From NCBI RefSeq assembly GCF_001735805.1, contig NZ_CP017248.1, positions 7,936,001 through 8,000,000 on the forward strand: a DNA stretch of 64,000 nt. Direction: 5' to 3'. Within the stretch, counting starts at the first letter, position 1, and each line of letters opens with the position of its first letter. The translations under genes were made by a program, and so were the position numbers. This stretch comes from Streptomyces fodineus. GTDB lineage: Bacteria; Actinomycetota; Actinomycetes; Streptomycetales; Streptomycetaceae. Below the pieces are notes generated by a model, which was not told where the DNA came from, made no database searches, and worked only from the letters and a program-made list of their open reading frames with translations. This document shows, piece after piece, positions 42,542-50,297 of this stretch.

Positions 42542-42736
42542 TCAGAACTTGATGCCACCGAGGAGGCTCGCCAGGCTCTCGCCGCCGGCCTTGATGCTGG
42601 GGGCGATGCCCGTGCTGGCCAGGTAGAAGCCGAACAGCGCCGAGGTGCATGCGTGCGAGCCCTTGAGGCCGTCCTTGCGGAAGAAGAGGAAGACGACAAC
42701 GCCGAGAAACATGACGCCTGAGACGGAGAGGATCAT
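42542..42736 (-). CDS. smeA: SmeA-like small sporulation membrane protein
   Basis: 64 residues. An N-terminal transmembrane helix (MILSVSGVMFLGVVVFLFF) is followed by RKDGLKGSHACTSALFGFYLASTGIAPS as a second weakly hydrophobic segment, ending GESLASLLGGIKF. Size, sequence style and position directly upstream of an FtsK-like gene match the SmeA-SffA operon of streptomycetes, whose product is needed for SffA localisation, spore segregation and spore wall maturation. The ATG ending at 42736 follows AGGAGGT. A GACAC sequence (minus strand, 42754-42750), the core of WhiA sites, lies just upstream. Confidence 0.85.
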   Translation of the reverse strand: MILSVSGVMFLGVVVFLFFRKDGLKGSHACTSALFGFYLASTGIAPSIKAGGESLASLLGGIKF

Positions 42737-43045
42737 TTCGGACCTCCTGGTGTCGAAGGTGGGGGGCAGTCACCATGAGTTCTTCCAGGATCACAGGATG
42801 TATCTATACGATTAAAGGTGCAACTGGGTGAAATCCAGCCGATTTCCCCCAATTAGCGGATTGTTTCCGGCCGTGTCGAGTCGGGCGGTTGCCTCCGGTG
42901 GCTGCTGTTGCTGATCTTTACCTCGGGCACATCCGGTCATGTGCCGCGCGAGCCAGTACGCTGGCGATTCACTCGTACGGCCGTGTTCCGCTCGCTGCCG
43001 TACGCTCCCCGAAGTCCCCGAAGTTGCAGGAGAGGCGGTCCGCCG
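42737..43045. other. 309-bp divergent region between smeA and the ankyrin gene
   Basis: Relatively AT-rich centre. On the minus strand TATAGAT (about 42802-42796) is a good -10 candidate for smeA-sffA. The ankyrin-side promoter is not clear. No small gene is supported. Confidence 0.4.
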
Positions 43046-43438
43046 ATGAGTGAAGCCCCCGACCCCGAGGTCGTGGAGCTGGCGACCAAGATCTTCGATC
43101 TGGCCCGGCAGGGCCGGACCGAGGCGCTCGTGGCGTACGTCGACGCCGGCGTTCCGGCCAACCTCACCAACGACCGCGGCGACTCCCTGGTGATGCTCGC
43201 CGCCTACCACGGCCATGCCGAAGCGGTGCGCGCCCTGCTCGCCCGGGGCGCCGCGGCGGACCAGGTCAACGACCGGGGGCAGACCCCGCTCGCGGGTGCC
43301 GTCTTCAAGGGCGAGACAGAAGTGATCAAGGCTCTTCTGGAGGGCGGAGCCGACCCCGCGGCGGGGACGCCGTCGGCCGTCGACACCGCCCGGATGTTCG
43401 GCAAGGCGGAACTCCTGGAGCTGTTCGGCGCGCACTGA
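43046..43438 (+). CDS. Ankyrin-repeat protein
   Basis: 130 residues made of about three ankyrin repeats. The units are VNLxDxRGxSxLxxAAYxGHAEAVRALLARGA-like: NDRGDSLVMLAAYHGHAEAVRALLARGAAADQ (about 48-79) and NDRGQTPLAGAVFKGETEVIKALLEGGADPAAG (about 81-113), each split at its helix turn. An N-terminal helical cap precedes them and a short half-repeat follows. No signal or membrane segment; a cytoplasmic protein-binding role is likely, partner unknown. ATG 43046 follows AGGAGAGG. Confidence 0.87.
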   Translation: MSEAPDPEVVELATKIFDLARQGRTEALVAYVDAGVPANLTNDRGDSLVMLAAYHGHAEAVRALLARGAAADQVNDRGQTPLAGAVFKGETEVIKALLEGGADPAAGTPSAVDTARMFGKAELLELFGAH

Positions 43439-43632
43439 CGCGCCTGTCCTGACCAGGTACGACACAGATAACGGGGGAGGCGGTAAAGGGCCGCCGGAAA
43501 TACGGTCGCGGCAGCACACACCGCGGGTCATCATGGCGACGTGATTCACGGACGCGATGGCTGGGCAGGTGTTGCCGCACCGCGCGGGCCGTGATGCGGT
43601 CCGCATGGGCCACCGACGAGAGGCAGACAGAG

Positions 43633-43692
43633 ATGGTCTTCAGCAAGCAAGAGACGGCGGGCGCTCCGACGTTGTGTCACGCGGCCAGGTAG
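43633..43692 (+). CDS. 19-residue possible leader peptide
   Basis: ATG-to-stop reading MVFSKQETAGAPTLCHAAR, preceded by GAGAGGCAGACAGAG. It lies 46 bp before the HEAT-repeat gene on the same strand, in the 300-bp region after the ankyrin gene. It could be translated and affect expression of the following gene. The call rests only on the ribosome site and position. Confidence 0.35.
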   Translation: MVFSKQETAGAPTLCHAAR

Positions 43693-43738
43693 TGCGTGTT
43701 CTCCGGTTGCGTCGACGCTTGATGTGAGGCTGTTTCCC

Positions 43739-45157
43739 ATGTTCGATCCGGTCATAGCGCCCAGCGGTACGCTGCTCGGCCTGCTCCAGCGGGGCCGTGG
43801 CGACGGCACGCTGCACGCGCTCACCGCCCCGCGCGCCGAAGCGCTCGCGGCCCTGAACCAGTGCGTGCTGCGCGATCCCCGCCACGACTGGCAGGTGGAG
43901 AACCGCTCCCTTTACTACGCCCGGCTCTACCTCGACCTGAACGGCGAACTGGACGCGATCGAGGCACACCTCTTCGACTCCGAGGACGTCCTCGACACCG
44001 AAGAGTCCCGTACCGGCCTCGCCCTGGCCGTTCTCGGGCACCTCGCCTCCTACGGCAGGCGGGACGCGCTCGACTTGTTGCGCCGGTACGCCGCCCAAGG
44101 CTCCAACTGGGCCTGGGCTCTGGACGAGCTGGCCCTCAGGGACGACGACGCGGGCCTGCGCGCCCTCGCCGCCCCCGTCCTGGCCCGCTTCGGCACCGAC
44201 CCCGAGGGCGAGGCCGAGCTGGCCTGCGCCGTCCGGGACGCCTTCGAGCCGAGGCCCTGGCGGCTGTGGGCCGAGGATCCGCGCGAATCGATCGCCACGC
44301 GCGTACGTGCCGCGCAGGAGACCGGCTGCTTCGACCGCTGGCAGCGCCAGATGCGGCCCACCGGCCCACGGCCCGGCTGGAGCGTGCGCGCCGTCTTCGA
44401 GTGGGCCCAGCAGGGCATGGAGCGCGGCGCCGCCCTCCATGTGCCGGCCGCCCGTTGCCTGGCCGCCGTGGCCGGCCCCGAGGACCGGCCGGAGATCCTC
44501 CAGGCCGCCCGCGGCGGCATCGTCGGCGCCCGCTGCACCGCACTGCGCTACCTCGCCGAGAGCAACGACCCCGACGCCCTCGACCTGATCGAGGCCGCTG
44601 TCGCCGACGGTACGACCGTCGTCGTGGAGGCCGCCGTCGACTCCTTCGAACGGATGCGCAGCGTCGCCGCCGTCGACCGCGCGCGCCGCTGGGCCCAGCG
44701 CCCCGACGAGCTCGGGACCGCCGCCGGACGCATGCTCGCCTGCCGCGGCGGCGTCCAGGACCGCGACCTCGTCCTCGGCGCCCTCCGCGAGGCCGTACGC
44801 GGCGAGGGCCCCGACGCGCCCACACTGTGGACCCTCGTCGACGGCACCGGCCGCCTCGGCATCGCCTGCGCCGCCCCCGTGCTGCGTCACATCTACCGCG
44901 AGACGGCCTCATCCCATCTCCGCGGCCGCGCCGCCCGCGCCCTGGCCGCCACCGATCCCTCCTTCGCCACCGGCTTCGCCGTCGAATGCCTGTGGGACTG
45001 CGAGGAGACCACCCGCGAACTCGCCGCCCGCCACGCCGAGACCGGTGACGCCCGGGTCGTGGAGCGACTGCGCCGCCTGGCCGCCGATCCGGCCGAGGAG
45101 GCGGAGGTCCAGACGGCCGTACGCAGCCGCTTCGGACCCGACGCCGCCCTCGGCTGA
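43739..45157 (+). CDS. HEAT-repeat protein
   Basis: 472 residues built from alpha-helical HEAT/PBS-lyase-like repeats through most of its length (for example AARCLAAVAGPEDRPEILQAARGGIVGARCTALRYLAES and RGRAARALAATDPSFATGFAVECLWDCEETTRELAARHAET, each split at the helix turn). No catalytic motif or signal peptide. Probably a cytoplasmic scaffold; function unknown. The ATG at 43739 has GTGAGG nine bases upstream; an in-frame GTG at 43724 has no ribosome site. It follows the ankyrin gene, another repeat protein. Confidence 0.8.
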   Translation: MFDPVIAPSGTLLGLLQRGRGDGTLHALTAPRAEALAALNQCVLRDPRHDWQVENRSLYYARLYLDLNGELDAIEAHLFDSEDVLDTEESRTGLALAVLGHLASYGRRDALDLLRRYAAQGSNWAWALDELALRDDDAGLRALAAPVLARFGTDPEGEAELACAVRDAFEPRPWRLWAEDPRESIATRVRAAQETGCFDRWQRQMRPTGPRPGWSVRAVFEWAQQGMERGAALHVPAARCLAAVAGPEDRPEILQAARGGIVGARCTALRYLAESNDPDALDLIEAAVADGTTVVVEAAVDSFERMRSVAAVDRARRWAQRPDELGTAAGRMLACRGGVQDRDLVLGALREAVRGEGPDAPTLWTLVDGTGRLGIACAAPVLRHIYRETASSHLRGRAARALAATDPSFATGFAVECLWDCEETTRELAARHAETGDARVVERLRRLAADPAEEAEVQTAVRSRFGPDAALG

Positions 45158-45346
45158 ACCGCGCTCCCGCGACCCGTACACCCGGCCGACGCGCACCCGC
45201 CTGGTGAACACCGGGTAGCTCACAGGTCAGGCGGTCATGACGGCCGTCTGGCCTGCTCGGGTGTGCAGCTCAACGCTCATGGGACGTTTTCCGGGCGGAA
45301 AGATCGAAGTTGACGCGGCCACGTTCGGCGCGGCGACAACACCCGT

Positions 45347-46474
45347 ATGCGTGTCGTCATCGTGACCGAATCCTTTCCCCCCGATGTGAACGGCGTGGCC
45401 CACTGCGCGCTCCAGACCGCCCGGCACCTCGTAGATCGCGGTCACCATCCGCTCGTCGTCGCCCCCGCCCCCGCTCCGGGCAGCGGACCGGACACGGACG
45501 CCCCGTGCCCGGTCGTCCGGATCCCCTCCCTCCCGCTCCCCGGCTACCCCCAGGTACGCGTCGCCCTCCCCAGCCGGCGCCTCGCCGCGGCGCTCCTCCA
45601 GCACCGCGCCGACCTGGTCCATCTCGCCAGCCCCTTCGTCCTCGGCGTCCGCGGCATGGCCGCCGCCGCCAAGCTCGGCATCCCCGCCGTCGCCGTCTAC
45701 CAGACCGACCTCGCCGGATACGCCCGTACCTACATGGGCGCCGGAGAGGCGGCCGCATGGCGGCGGATCCGTTCCGTGCACGCCGCCGCCGACCGCACCC
45801 TCGCCCCCTCCAGCGCCGCCCTCGGCGACCTGGAGGCACACGGCGTACCCCGGGTCCGGCTGTGGCCGCGCGGCGTGGACACCGTACGTTTCCGGCCAGA
45901 CCTGCGTGACGAGGCGCTGCGCCGCGAACTCGCCCCGAACGGCGAGGTGATCGTCGGCTACGTCGGCCGGCTCGCCCCCGAGAAGCACGTCGAACTCCTC
46001 GCCGGCGCCTGCGGCCTGGACGGCGTCAAGGTCGTGGTCGTCGGCGACGGGCCCAGCCACGTCCACCTCACCGAGGCGCTGCCCGGCGCCGCCTTCCTCG
46101 GCCGGCGCACCGGGGGTGACCTGGCGCGGATCTTCGCCTCGCTGGACCTGTTCGCGCACACCGGCCCCTTCGAGACGTTCTGCCAGACGGTCCAGGAAGC
46201 CATGGCCAGCGGCGTCCCGGTCGTCGCCCCCGCCGCCGGCGGCCCGCTCGACCTGGTCGCCCACGGCCGCACCGGATACCTGGTACCGCCGTGCGACGCC
46301 GAGGCCGTGCGGGAAGCCGTCCGCGAACTGGCCGCCGACCGGGCGCGGCGGACCGCGTTCGGCAAGGCCGCGCGCACGATGGTCGAGGGCCGCACCTGGG
46401 CCGCCGTCGGCGACCAGCTGATCGCCCACTACGACGATGTCCTCGCGGCACGGAAGACGGTGGTGGCGGCATGA
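45347..46474 (+). CDS. GT4 glycosyltransferase (MgtA/PimB-like)
   Basis: GT-B-fold retaining glycosyltransferase, 375 residues. MRVVIVTESFPPDVNGVAHC (residues 1-20) is the N-terminal loop of the MgtA/PimB-type mannosyltransferases, which mannosylate lipid acceptors. The C-terminal domain has VGYVGRLAPEKHVELL, VVGDGPSH and ETFCQTVQEAMASGVPVVAP (EX7E-like donor site, about residues 279-298). The acceptor is probably a membrane lipid (inference). First gene of a three-gene unit with 4-bp overlaps (GT4, GT4, SGNH hydrolase). TTGACG upstream near 45314 is a possible -35. Confidence 0.9.
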   Translation: MRVVIVTESFPPDVNGVAHCALQTARHLVDRGHHPLVVAPAPAPGSGPDTDAPCPVVRIPSLPLPGYPQVRVALPSRRLAAALLQHRADLVHLASPFVLGVRGMAAAAKLGIPAVAVYQTDLAGYARTYMGAGEAAAWRRIRSVHAAADRTLAPSSAALGDLEAHGVPRVRLWPRGVDTVRFRPDLRDEALRRELAPNGEVIVGYVGRLAPEKHVELLAGACGLDGVKVVVVGDGPSHVHLTEALPGAAFLGRRTGGDLARIFASLDLFAHTGPFETFCQTVQEAMASGVPVVAPAAGGPLDLVAHGRTGYLVPPCDAEAVREAVRELAADRARRTAFGKAARTMVEGRTWAAVGDQLIAHYDDVLAARKTVVAA

Positions 46475-47646
46475 CGGGCCAGTCCCTGCGCATCGTCCGG
46501 CTCGCCAACTTCGTCGCCCCGGCCTCCGGCGGTCTGCGCACCGCCCTGCGCGAGCTGGGCAAGGGCTTCCAGGCGGCGGGCCACGAGCCCGTCCTGATCG
46601 TGCCCGGCGAACGGCACACCGACCGCGACACCGAGCAGGGCCGGGTCATCACCCTGCCCGGCCCGCTGCTGCCCGGAACCGGCGGCTACCGCGTCCTCAC
46701 CGACAAGCGGCGCGTGGCCGCCCTCCTGGAGGAGCTGGCCCCGGACCGCCTGGAGGTCTCCGACCGTACGACCCTGCGCTGGACCGGCCGCTGGGCCCGC
46801 CGCGCGCGCGTGCCCGCCGTGATGGTCTCCCACGAGACCGCCGACGGCGTGCTGCGCACCTGGGGCCTGTCCGAGAACCTCTCCCGCCGGGCCGCCGACG
46901 CCCTCAACACCCGTACCGCGCACGTCTACTCACGGGTGGTGTGCACCACCGAGTTCGCCGAGCGCGAGTTCGTGCGCATCGGCGCGCGCAACGTCGTACG
47001 CGCCCCCCTGGGCGTCGACCTCATGGAACGCCACCCCGCGCTGCGCGACCCGGCGCTGCGCACCCTGCACGCGCGCGGAGGCGAGGCGCTGCTCGTCATG
47101 TGCTCCCGGCTGTCCGTGGAGAAGCGGCCCGGCACGGCCCTGGACGCCCTGGAGGCGCTGCTCAGGCGCGGGCGGCGGGCGGTGCTCGTGGTGGCCGGGG
47201 ACGGGCCGCTCAAGCCCCGCCTGGAGCAGCGCGCGCGGGAGCACGGGCTGCCGGTGACCTTCCTCGGGCACGTCTCCGACCGGGACGCGCTCGGCGCCCT
47301 CCAGGCCACCGCCGACGTCGCCCTCGCGCCCGGGCCCGCCGAGACCTTCGGGCTCGCGGCCCTGGAGGCCATGGCGTGCGGTACGCCCGTCGTGGCCAGC
47401 GCCTCGTCCGCGCTGCCCGAGGTCATCGGCTCCGCCGGAGCCACCGCGACCGACCGGGGCGAGGCCTTCGCGGACGCCGTGGAACTGCTCCTGGACCGCG
47501 GCGAGCCGGCACGGCGTGAAGCGGCACGCGCGCGTGCGGAGTGCTTCGGCTGGGGAACGGCCGTGGAGGCATTCCTGGCGGCCCACGACGCGGAGGTGCT
47601 CAGCCCCACCGGGGTCGGCCGCACCGTGCCGGAGGGCGTGGCATGA
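46471..47646 (+). CDS. GT4 glycosyltransferase
   Basis: Second GT-B glycosyltransferase of the unit, 391 residues. RIVRLANFVAPASGGLRTALRELGKGF opens the acceptor domain, split at the Gly pair. The donor domain shows VMCSRLSVEKRPGTALDALEALL, VVAGDGPLKPRLEQ and GPAETFGLAALEAMACGTPVVAS (EX7E motif, about residues 290-312). Distinct in sequence from the previous gene, so it probably adds a second sugar. The ATG at 46471 overlaps the previous stop (ATGA) and its own stop overlaps the next start. Confidence 0.9.
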   Translation: MTGQSLRIVRLANFVAPASGGLRTALRELGKGFQAAGHEPVLIVPGERHTDRDTEQGRVITLPGPLLPGTGGYRVLTDKRRVAALLEELAPDRLEVSDRTTLRWTGRWARRARVPAVMVSHETADGVLRTWGLSENLSRRAADALNTRTAHVYSRVVCTTEFAEREFVRIGARNVVRAPLGVDLMERHPALRDPALRTLHARGGEALLVMCSRLSVEKRPGTALDALEALLRRGRRAVLVVAGDGPLKPRLEQRAREHGLPVTFLGHVSDRDALGALQATADVALAPGPAETFGLAALEAMACGTPVVASASSALPEVIGSAGATATDRGEAFADAVELLLDRGEPARREAARARAECFGWGTAVEAFLAAHDAEVLSPTGVGRTVPEGVA

Positions 47647-49115
47647 GACCCGTCCGCTTCGTCGCCCTCGGGGACTCGCTGACCCAGGGCGTGGGGGACC
47701 CCGCCGGGGACGGCTGGCGGGGCTGGGCCGCGCTGCTCGCGCCCTCCCTCGCCGAGACCGCCGACGCCGTGAAGTTCACCAACCTCGCCGTCAGCGGCGC
47801 GCAGACGCGGGACGTGCTGGAGCGGCAGACACCGGCCGCCCTCGAACTCCGTCCCGACCTGGTGTCGGTGGTGATCGGCGTCAACGACACACTGCGCCAC
47901 ACCTTCGACATCCAGGCGGTGGCCGCCCACCTGGACGAGGTCTACGCGACCTTCGCCCGCGAGGGCGCCGCCCTCCTCACCGCCTGCCTGCCCGACCCCG
48001 GCGCGATGCTGGGCCTGCCGGGCGCCCTGGCCCGTCCGCTGGCCCGCCGGCAGCGGGCCGTCAACACGATCGTCCACGCGCTGTCCGAACGCTACGGCGC
48101 CGTCCACCTGCACGCCGCGGACGGTGCCTGGATCACCGACCGGGCGCTGTGGAGCGCGGACCGGCTGCACCCGGGCGAGCGCGGGCACCGGCAGCTCGCC
48201 GTCCGCTTCCACGCCCTGCTCACCGAGGCGGGCCGAGCGACCGGCCAACCGCCGTCGCCCGAACCGGAGTTCCCCGCCCCCACCAAGGCGGCGAGCCTGC
48301 TGTGGCTCGCCACGGCCGGCACCGCCTGGGTGGCCCGGCGCTGCAAGGACCTGCTGCCCCAGCTGCTGCGCCTGGCCGCCGACGAACTGCACCACCGGGC
48401 GCGGGGCACCACCACCCGCCTCGACCTGAGTGCCTCGGCGGCGGTGTCCGCGGCCCTGGCTTCCCTGGCGAACCCCACCACCGAGGACGCCGAGGCTCAG
48501 CGGCGCCCGGCCGGCGCCGGCCCGACGGGGCTTGCGGGTGCGGGACGGGCGGCTTCCTCGGGTGGGGGTGCGGCCTGTGAGTCCGCGGCTCCCGGTGCGG
48601 TCCGGGTGGCCTCCTCGGCCGGGGGTGCGCGCTCTGGGGGGTCGATTCCGGGTACGGCCCGCGCGGCTTCTGCTGCAGGTGCGGCCGCTGGGGTCACAGT
48701 GCCAAGTGCCGCCCCGGTGGCTTCGGTTGGGACTGCGGTCGCCGAGGTCACGATTCCGGGTGCGGTCCGGGCCTCCTCGGTCGGGGGTGCGGCTTCCGGG
48801 AGTGCGATGCCGGGGACTGCCCACGCGGTTGCGGGCGCGGCTTGTGGGGGTGCGGTGCCGGGTACCGCCCGCGTGGCTTCAGCCGGGGGTGCGGCCTCTG
48901 CGGCCACGATTCCGGGTGCGGTCCGGGCGGCCTCCTCGGGTGCGGCTGCGGTCTCTGGGGGCGCGATCCTGGGCAACGCCCGCGCGGCCTCGGTTGCGGT
49001 TGCGGACCTCGAGGCCACGGGTCCGGATACTGCGGGCCCGGCCGGCGTGCCGGATGCGGCCTGCGCGGCCGTCGGCACGCAGGCGGCGCGGACCACCCCT
49101 GTGGTCACCGGGTAG
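47643..49115 (+). CDS. SGNH/GDSL hydrolase with a repeat-rich C-terminal tail
   Basis: 490 residues. The N-terminal SGNH domain (residues 1-200) has FVALGDSLTQG (block I Ser), LAVSGAQT (Gly), VSVVIGVNDTLRHT (Asn) and ADRLHPGERGHRQLA (Asp-x-x-His), so it is an esterase or deacylase acting beside two glycosyltransferases, perhaps on glycolipids. Residues 205-290 form a helical segment. From about residue 299 to the end the protein is a degenerate Ala/Gly/Ser/Val repeat. No signal peptide is visible. The 4-bp overlap with the previous gene couples translation. Confidence 0.85.
   Translation: MRPVRFVALGDSLTQGVGDPAGDGWRGWAALLAPSLAETADAVKFTNLAVSGAQTRDVLERQTPAALELRPDLVSVVIGVNDTLRHTFDIQAVAAHLDEVYATFAREGAALLTACLPDPGAMLGLPGALARPLARRQRAVNTIVHALSERYGAVHLHAADGAWITDRALWSADRLHPGERGHRQLAVRFHALLTEAGRATGQPPSPEPEFPAPTKAASLLWLATAGTAWVARRCKDLLPQLLRLAADELHHRARGTTTRLDLSASAAVSAALASLANPTTEDAEAQRRPAGAGPTGLAGAGRAASSGGGAACESAAPGAVRVASSAGGARSGGSIPGTARAASAAGAAAGVTVPSAAPVASVGTAVAEVTIPGAVRASSVGGAASGSAMPGTAHAVAGAACGGAVPGTARVASAGGAASAATIPGAVRAASSGAAAVSGGAILGNARAASVAVADLEATGPDTAGPAGVPDAACAAVGTQAARTTPVVTG
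48585..49060 (+). repeat. Degenerate tandem repeat, period about 54-57 bp, inside the SGNH gene
   Basis: Encodes about eight units beginning PGAVRVASS, PGTARAASA, PSAAPVASV, PGAVRASSV, PGTAHAVAG, PGTARVASA, PGAVRAASS and LGNARAASV, each 16-19 residues. The DNA core GGTGCGGTCCGGGCGGC-like is repeated. Units stay in frame, and the tail ends shortly after the array. Confidence 0.8.
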
Positions 49116-49454
49116 CGTCCGGCGGTCGAGGGGCCGCCGAGCCGATCTCCTGGCCCTCGTGCGGGCGGGCCTGGACTGTGCCGGGCCCCAGTGCCACCGG
49201 GGAGTTCACCGGGCTGGGCGCGCGCCGGCGCGCGCCCCTCGGTGGCCCTCAGCCCTCCGGCTCGGTTGCCGGCGTGTCCCCGCGTGGCCGCCCCGGCGGA
49301 TTCAGACGATGCCCACCAGCCGGTACGTCCGCAGCGCACGGCACCGCCGTACACGGCCGGCAGCAGTCCGCTCTCCCGGTTGCACAGGGAATCGTTCAAC
49401 GATCCTTCAATACCCATGTTGTTTCGTCCCGGTGCGTGCGATTGAATTCCGGGC
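49116..49454. other. 339-bp region with a 22-bp palindrome between the SGNH and GntR genes
   Basis: 49216-49237 is a perfect 22-bp palindrome made only of G and C, with alternating GC steps. It could be a terminator stem for the glycosyltransferase unit or form Z-DNA. The segment just after the SGNH stop continues the GC-rich composition of the repeat tail. No gene is supported. Confidence 0.55.
49391..49403. promoter_or_regulatory. GntR-type operator ATCGTT-C-AACGAT
   Basis: Perfect six-base arms around one base, 52 bp before the GntR start. FadR-subfamily regulators often bind AT-rich palindromes of this kind over their own promoters. It probably mediates autoregulation. Confidence 0.5.
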
Positions 49455-50144
49455 ATGGCAGAGCAGCTGACGGCACTGGCCGACGATCGTGCGCTCCTGG
49501 GGCGTACGAGCACGGCGGAGCGGGTTTCGGACATCCTCCGGAGCCGTATCGCCGACGGGTTCTTCCCGCCCGGCACCCGGCTGTCGGAGGACGGCATCGG
49601 CGGGGCGCTCGGGGTCTCCCGCAACACCTTGCGCGAGGCGTTCCGGCTGCTCACACACGAGCGCCTGCTGATCCACGAACTCAACCGCGGTGTGTTCGTC
49701 AGGGTCCTGACCGTCGAGGACGTCGAGGACATCTACCGCACGCGCTCCCTGGTCGAGTGCGCCGTCGTGCGCGGCCTCGGCGAGCCGCCGTACCGGCTGG
49801 ACGGCGTGGCCGCGGCCGTCGCCGAGGGAGAGGCGGCGACCGCGCAGAACGACTGGAAGGCGCTGGGCACCGCCAACATCCACTTCCATCGGGAACTGGT
49901 CGCCCTCGCCGGCAGCGAACGCACCGACGAACTGATGCGCAGCGTCTTCGCCGAGCTGCGGCTCGCCTTCCACGTCGTCGACGACCCGCGCCGGCTGCAC
50001 GAGCCCTACCTCGCCCGCAACCACGAGATCCTCCAGGCGCTGCAGGCCGGCGACAAGGGCGAGGCCGAGCGGCTGCTGGAGACCTACCTCACCGATTCAC
50101 TGGAGCGGGTGGTGGAGGTGTACCGCCGACGGGTCGCCCCGTAA
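49455..50144 (+). CDS. GntR-family regulator, FadR (FCD) subfamily
   Basis: 229 residues. The winged helix-turn-helix at residues 18-85 (RVSDILRSRIADGFFPPGTRLSEDGIGGALGVSRNTLREAF, split) is followed by an all-helical FCD ligand domain (about 95-215). The FCD metal-binding pattern is present in part: ANIHFHRELVALAGSERTDEL and PYLARNHEILQALQAGD supply His residues typical of the D/H/H/H site. The ligand is unknown; family members sense carboxylates. A palindrome at 49391-49403 suggests autoregulation. Confidence 0.9.
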   Translation: MAEQLTALADDRALLGRTSTAERVSDILRSRIADGFFPPGTRLSEDGIGGALGVSRNTLREAFRLLTHERLLIHELNRGVFVRVLTVEDVEDIYRTRSLVECAVVRGLGEPPYRLDGVAAAVAEGEAATAQNDWKALGTANIHFHRELVALAGSERTDELMRSVFAELRLAFHVVDDPRRLHEPYLARNHEILQALQAGDKGEAERLLETYLTDSLERVVEVYRRRVAP

Positions 50145-50284
50145 GGGGAGCGGGGCCGTACCGATCTGCGGCCGGGCCGCGGGGGCGCGACCAGCCACCG
50201 GCGGCCCGCGCCCGGGCATCACCCCGCAGGCCGGTCGCCAAACCGGCAGAGCCTCTCGTTTGGGTCGATGTCAGACCGAGGACC

Positions 50285-50290
50285 TAGTCT
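50285..50290 (+). promoter_or_regulatory. -10 box placing the SMC cassette transcript start at its GTG
   Basis: TAGTCT lies 7 bases before the GTG at 50298, and TTGGGT at 50260-50265 is a weak -35. No Shine-Dalgarno precedes the GTG. This suggests leaderless transcription of the three-gene cassette. Confidence 0.4.
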
Positions 50291-50297
50291 GTGCACC

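Noticed and set aside
40873..42736. Integrated conjugative plasmid remnant (FtsK-like plus small membrane protein)
   Set aside because: No integrase, replication or kil/spd genes nearby; the pair matches smeA-sffA of the core chromosome.
48842..49100. Cys/Gly-rich alternative frame in the SGNH gene repeat region
   Set aside because: Arises from the same GC-rich repeats read in another frame; the hydrolase frame is continuous from its catalytic domain to a stop.
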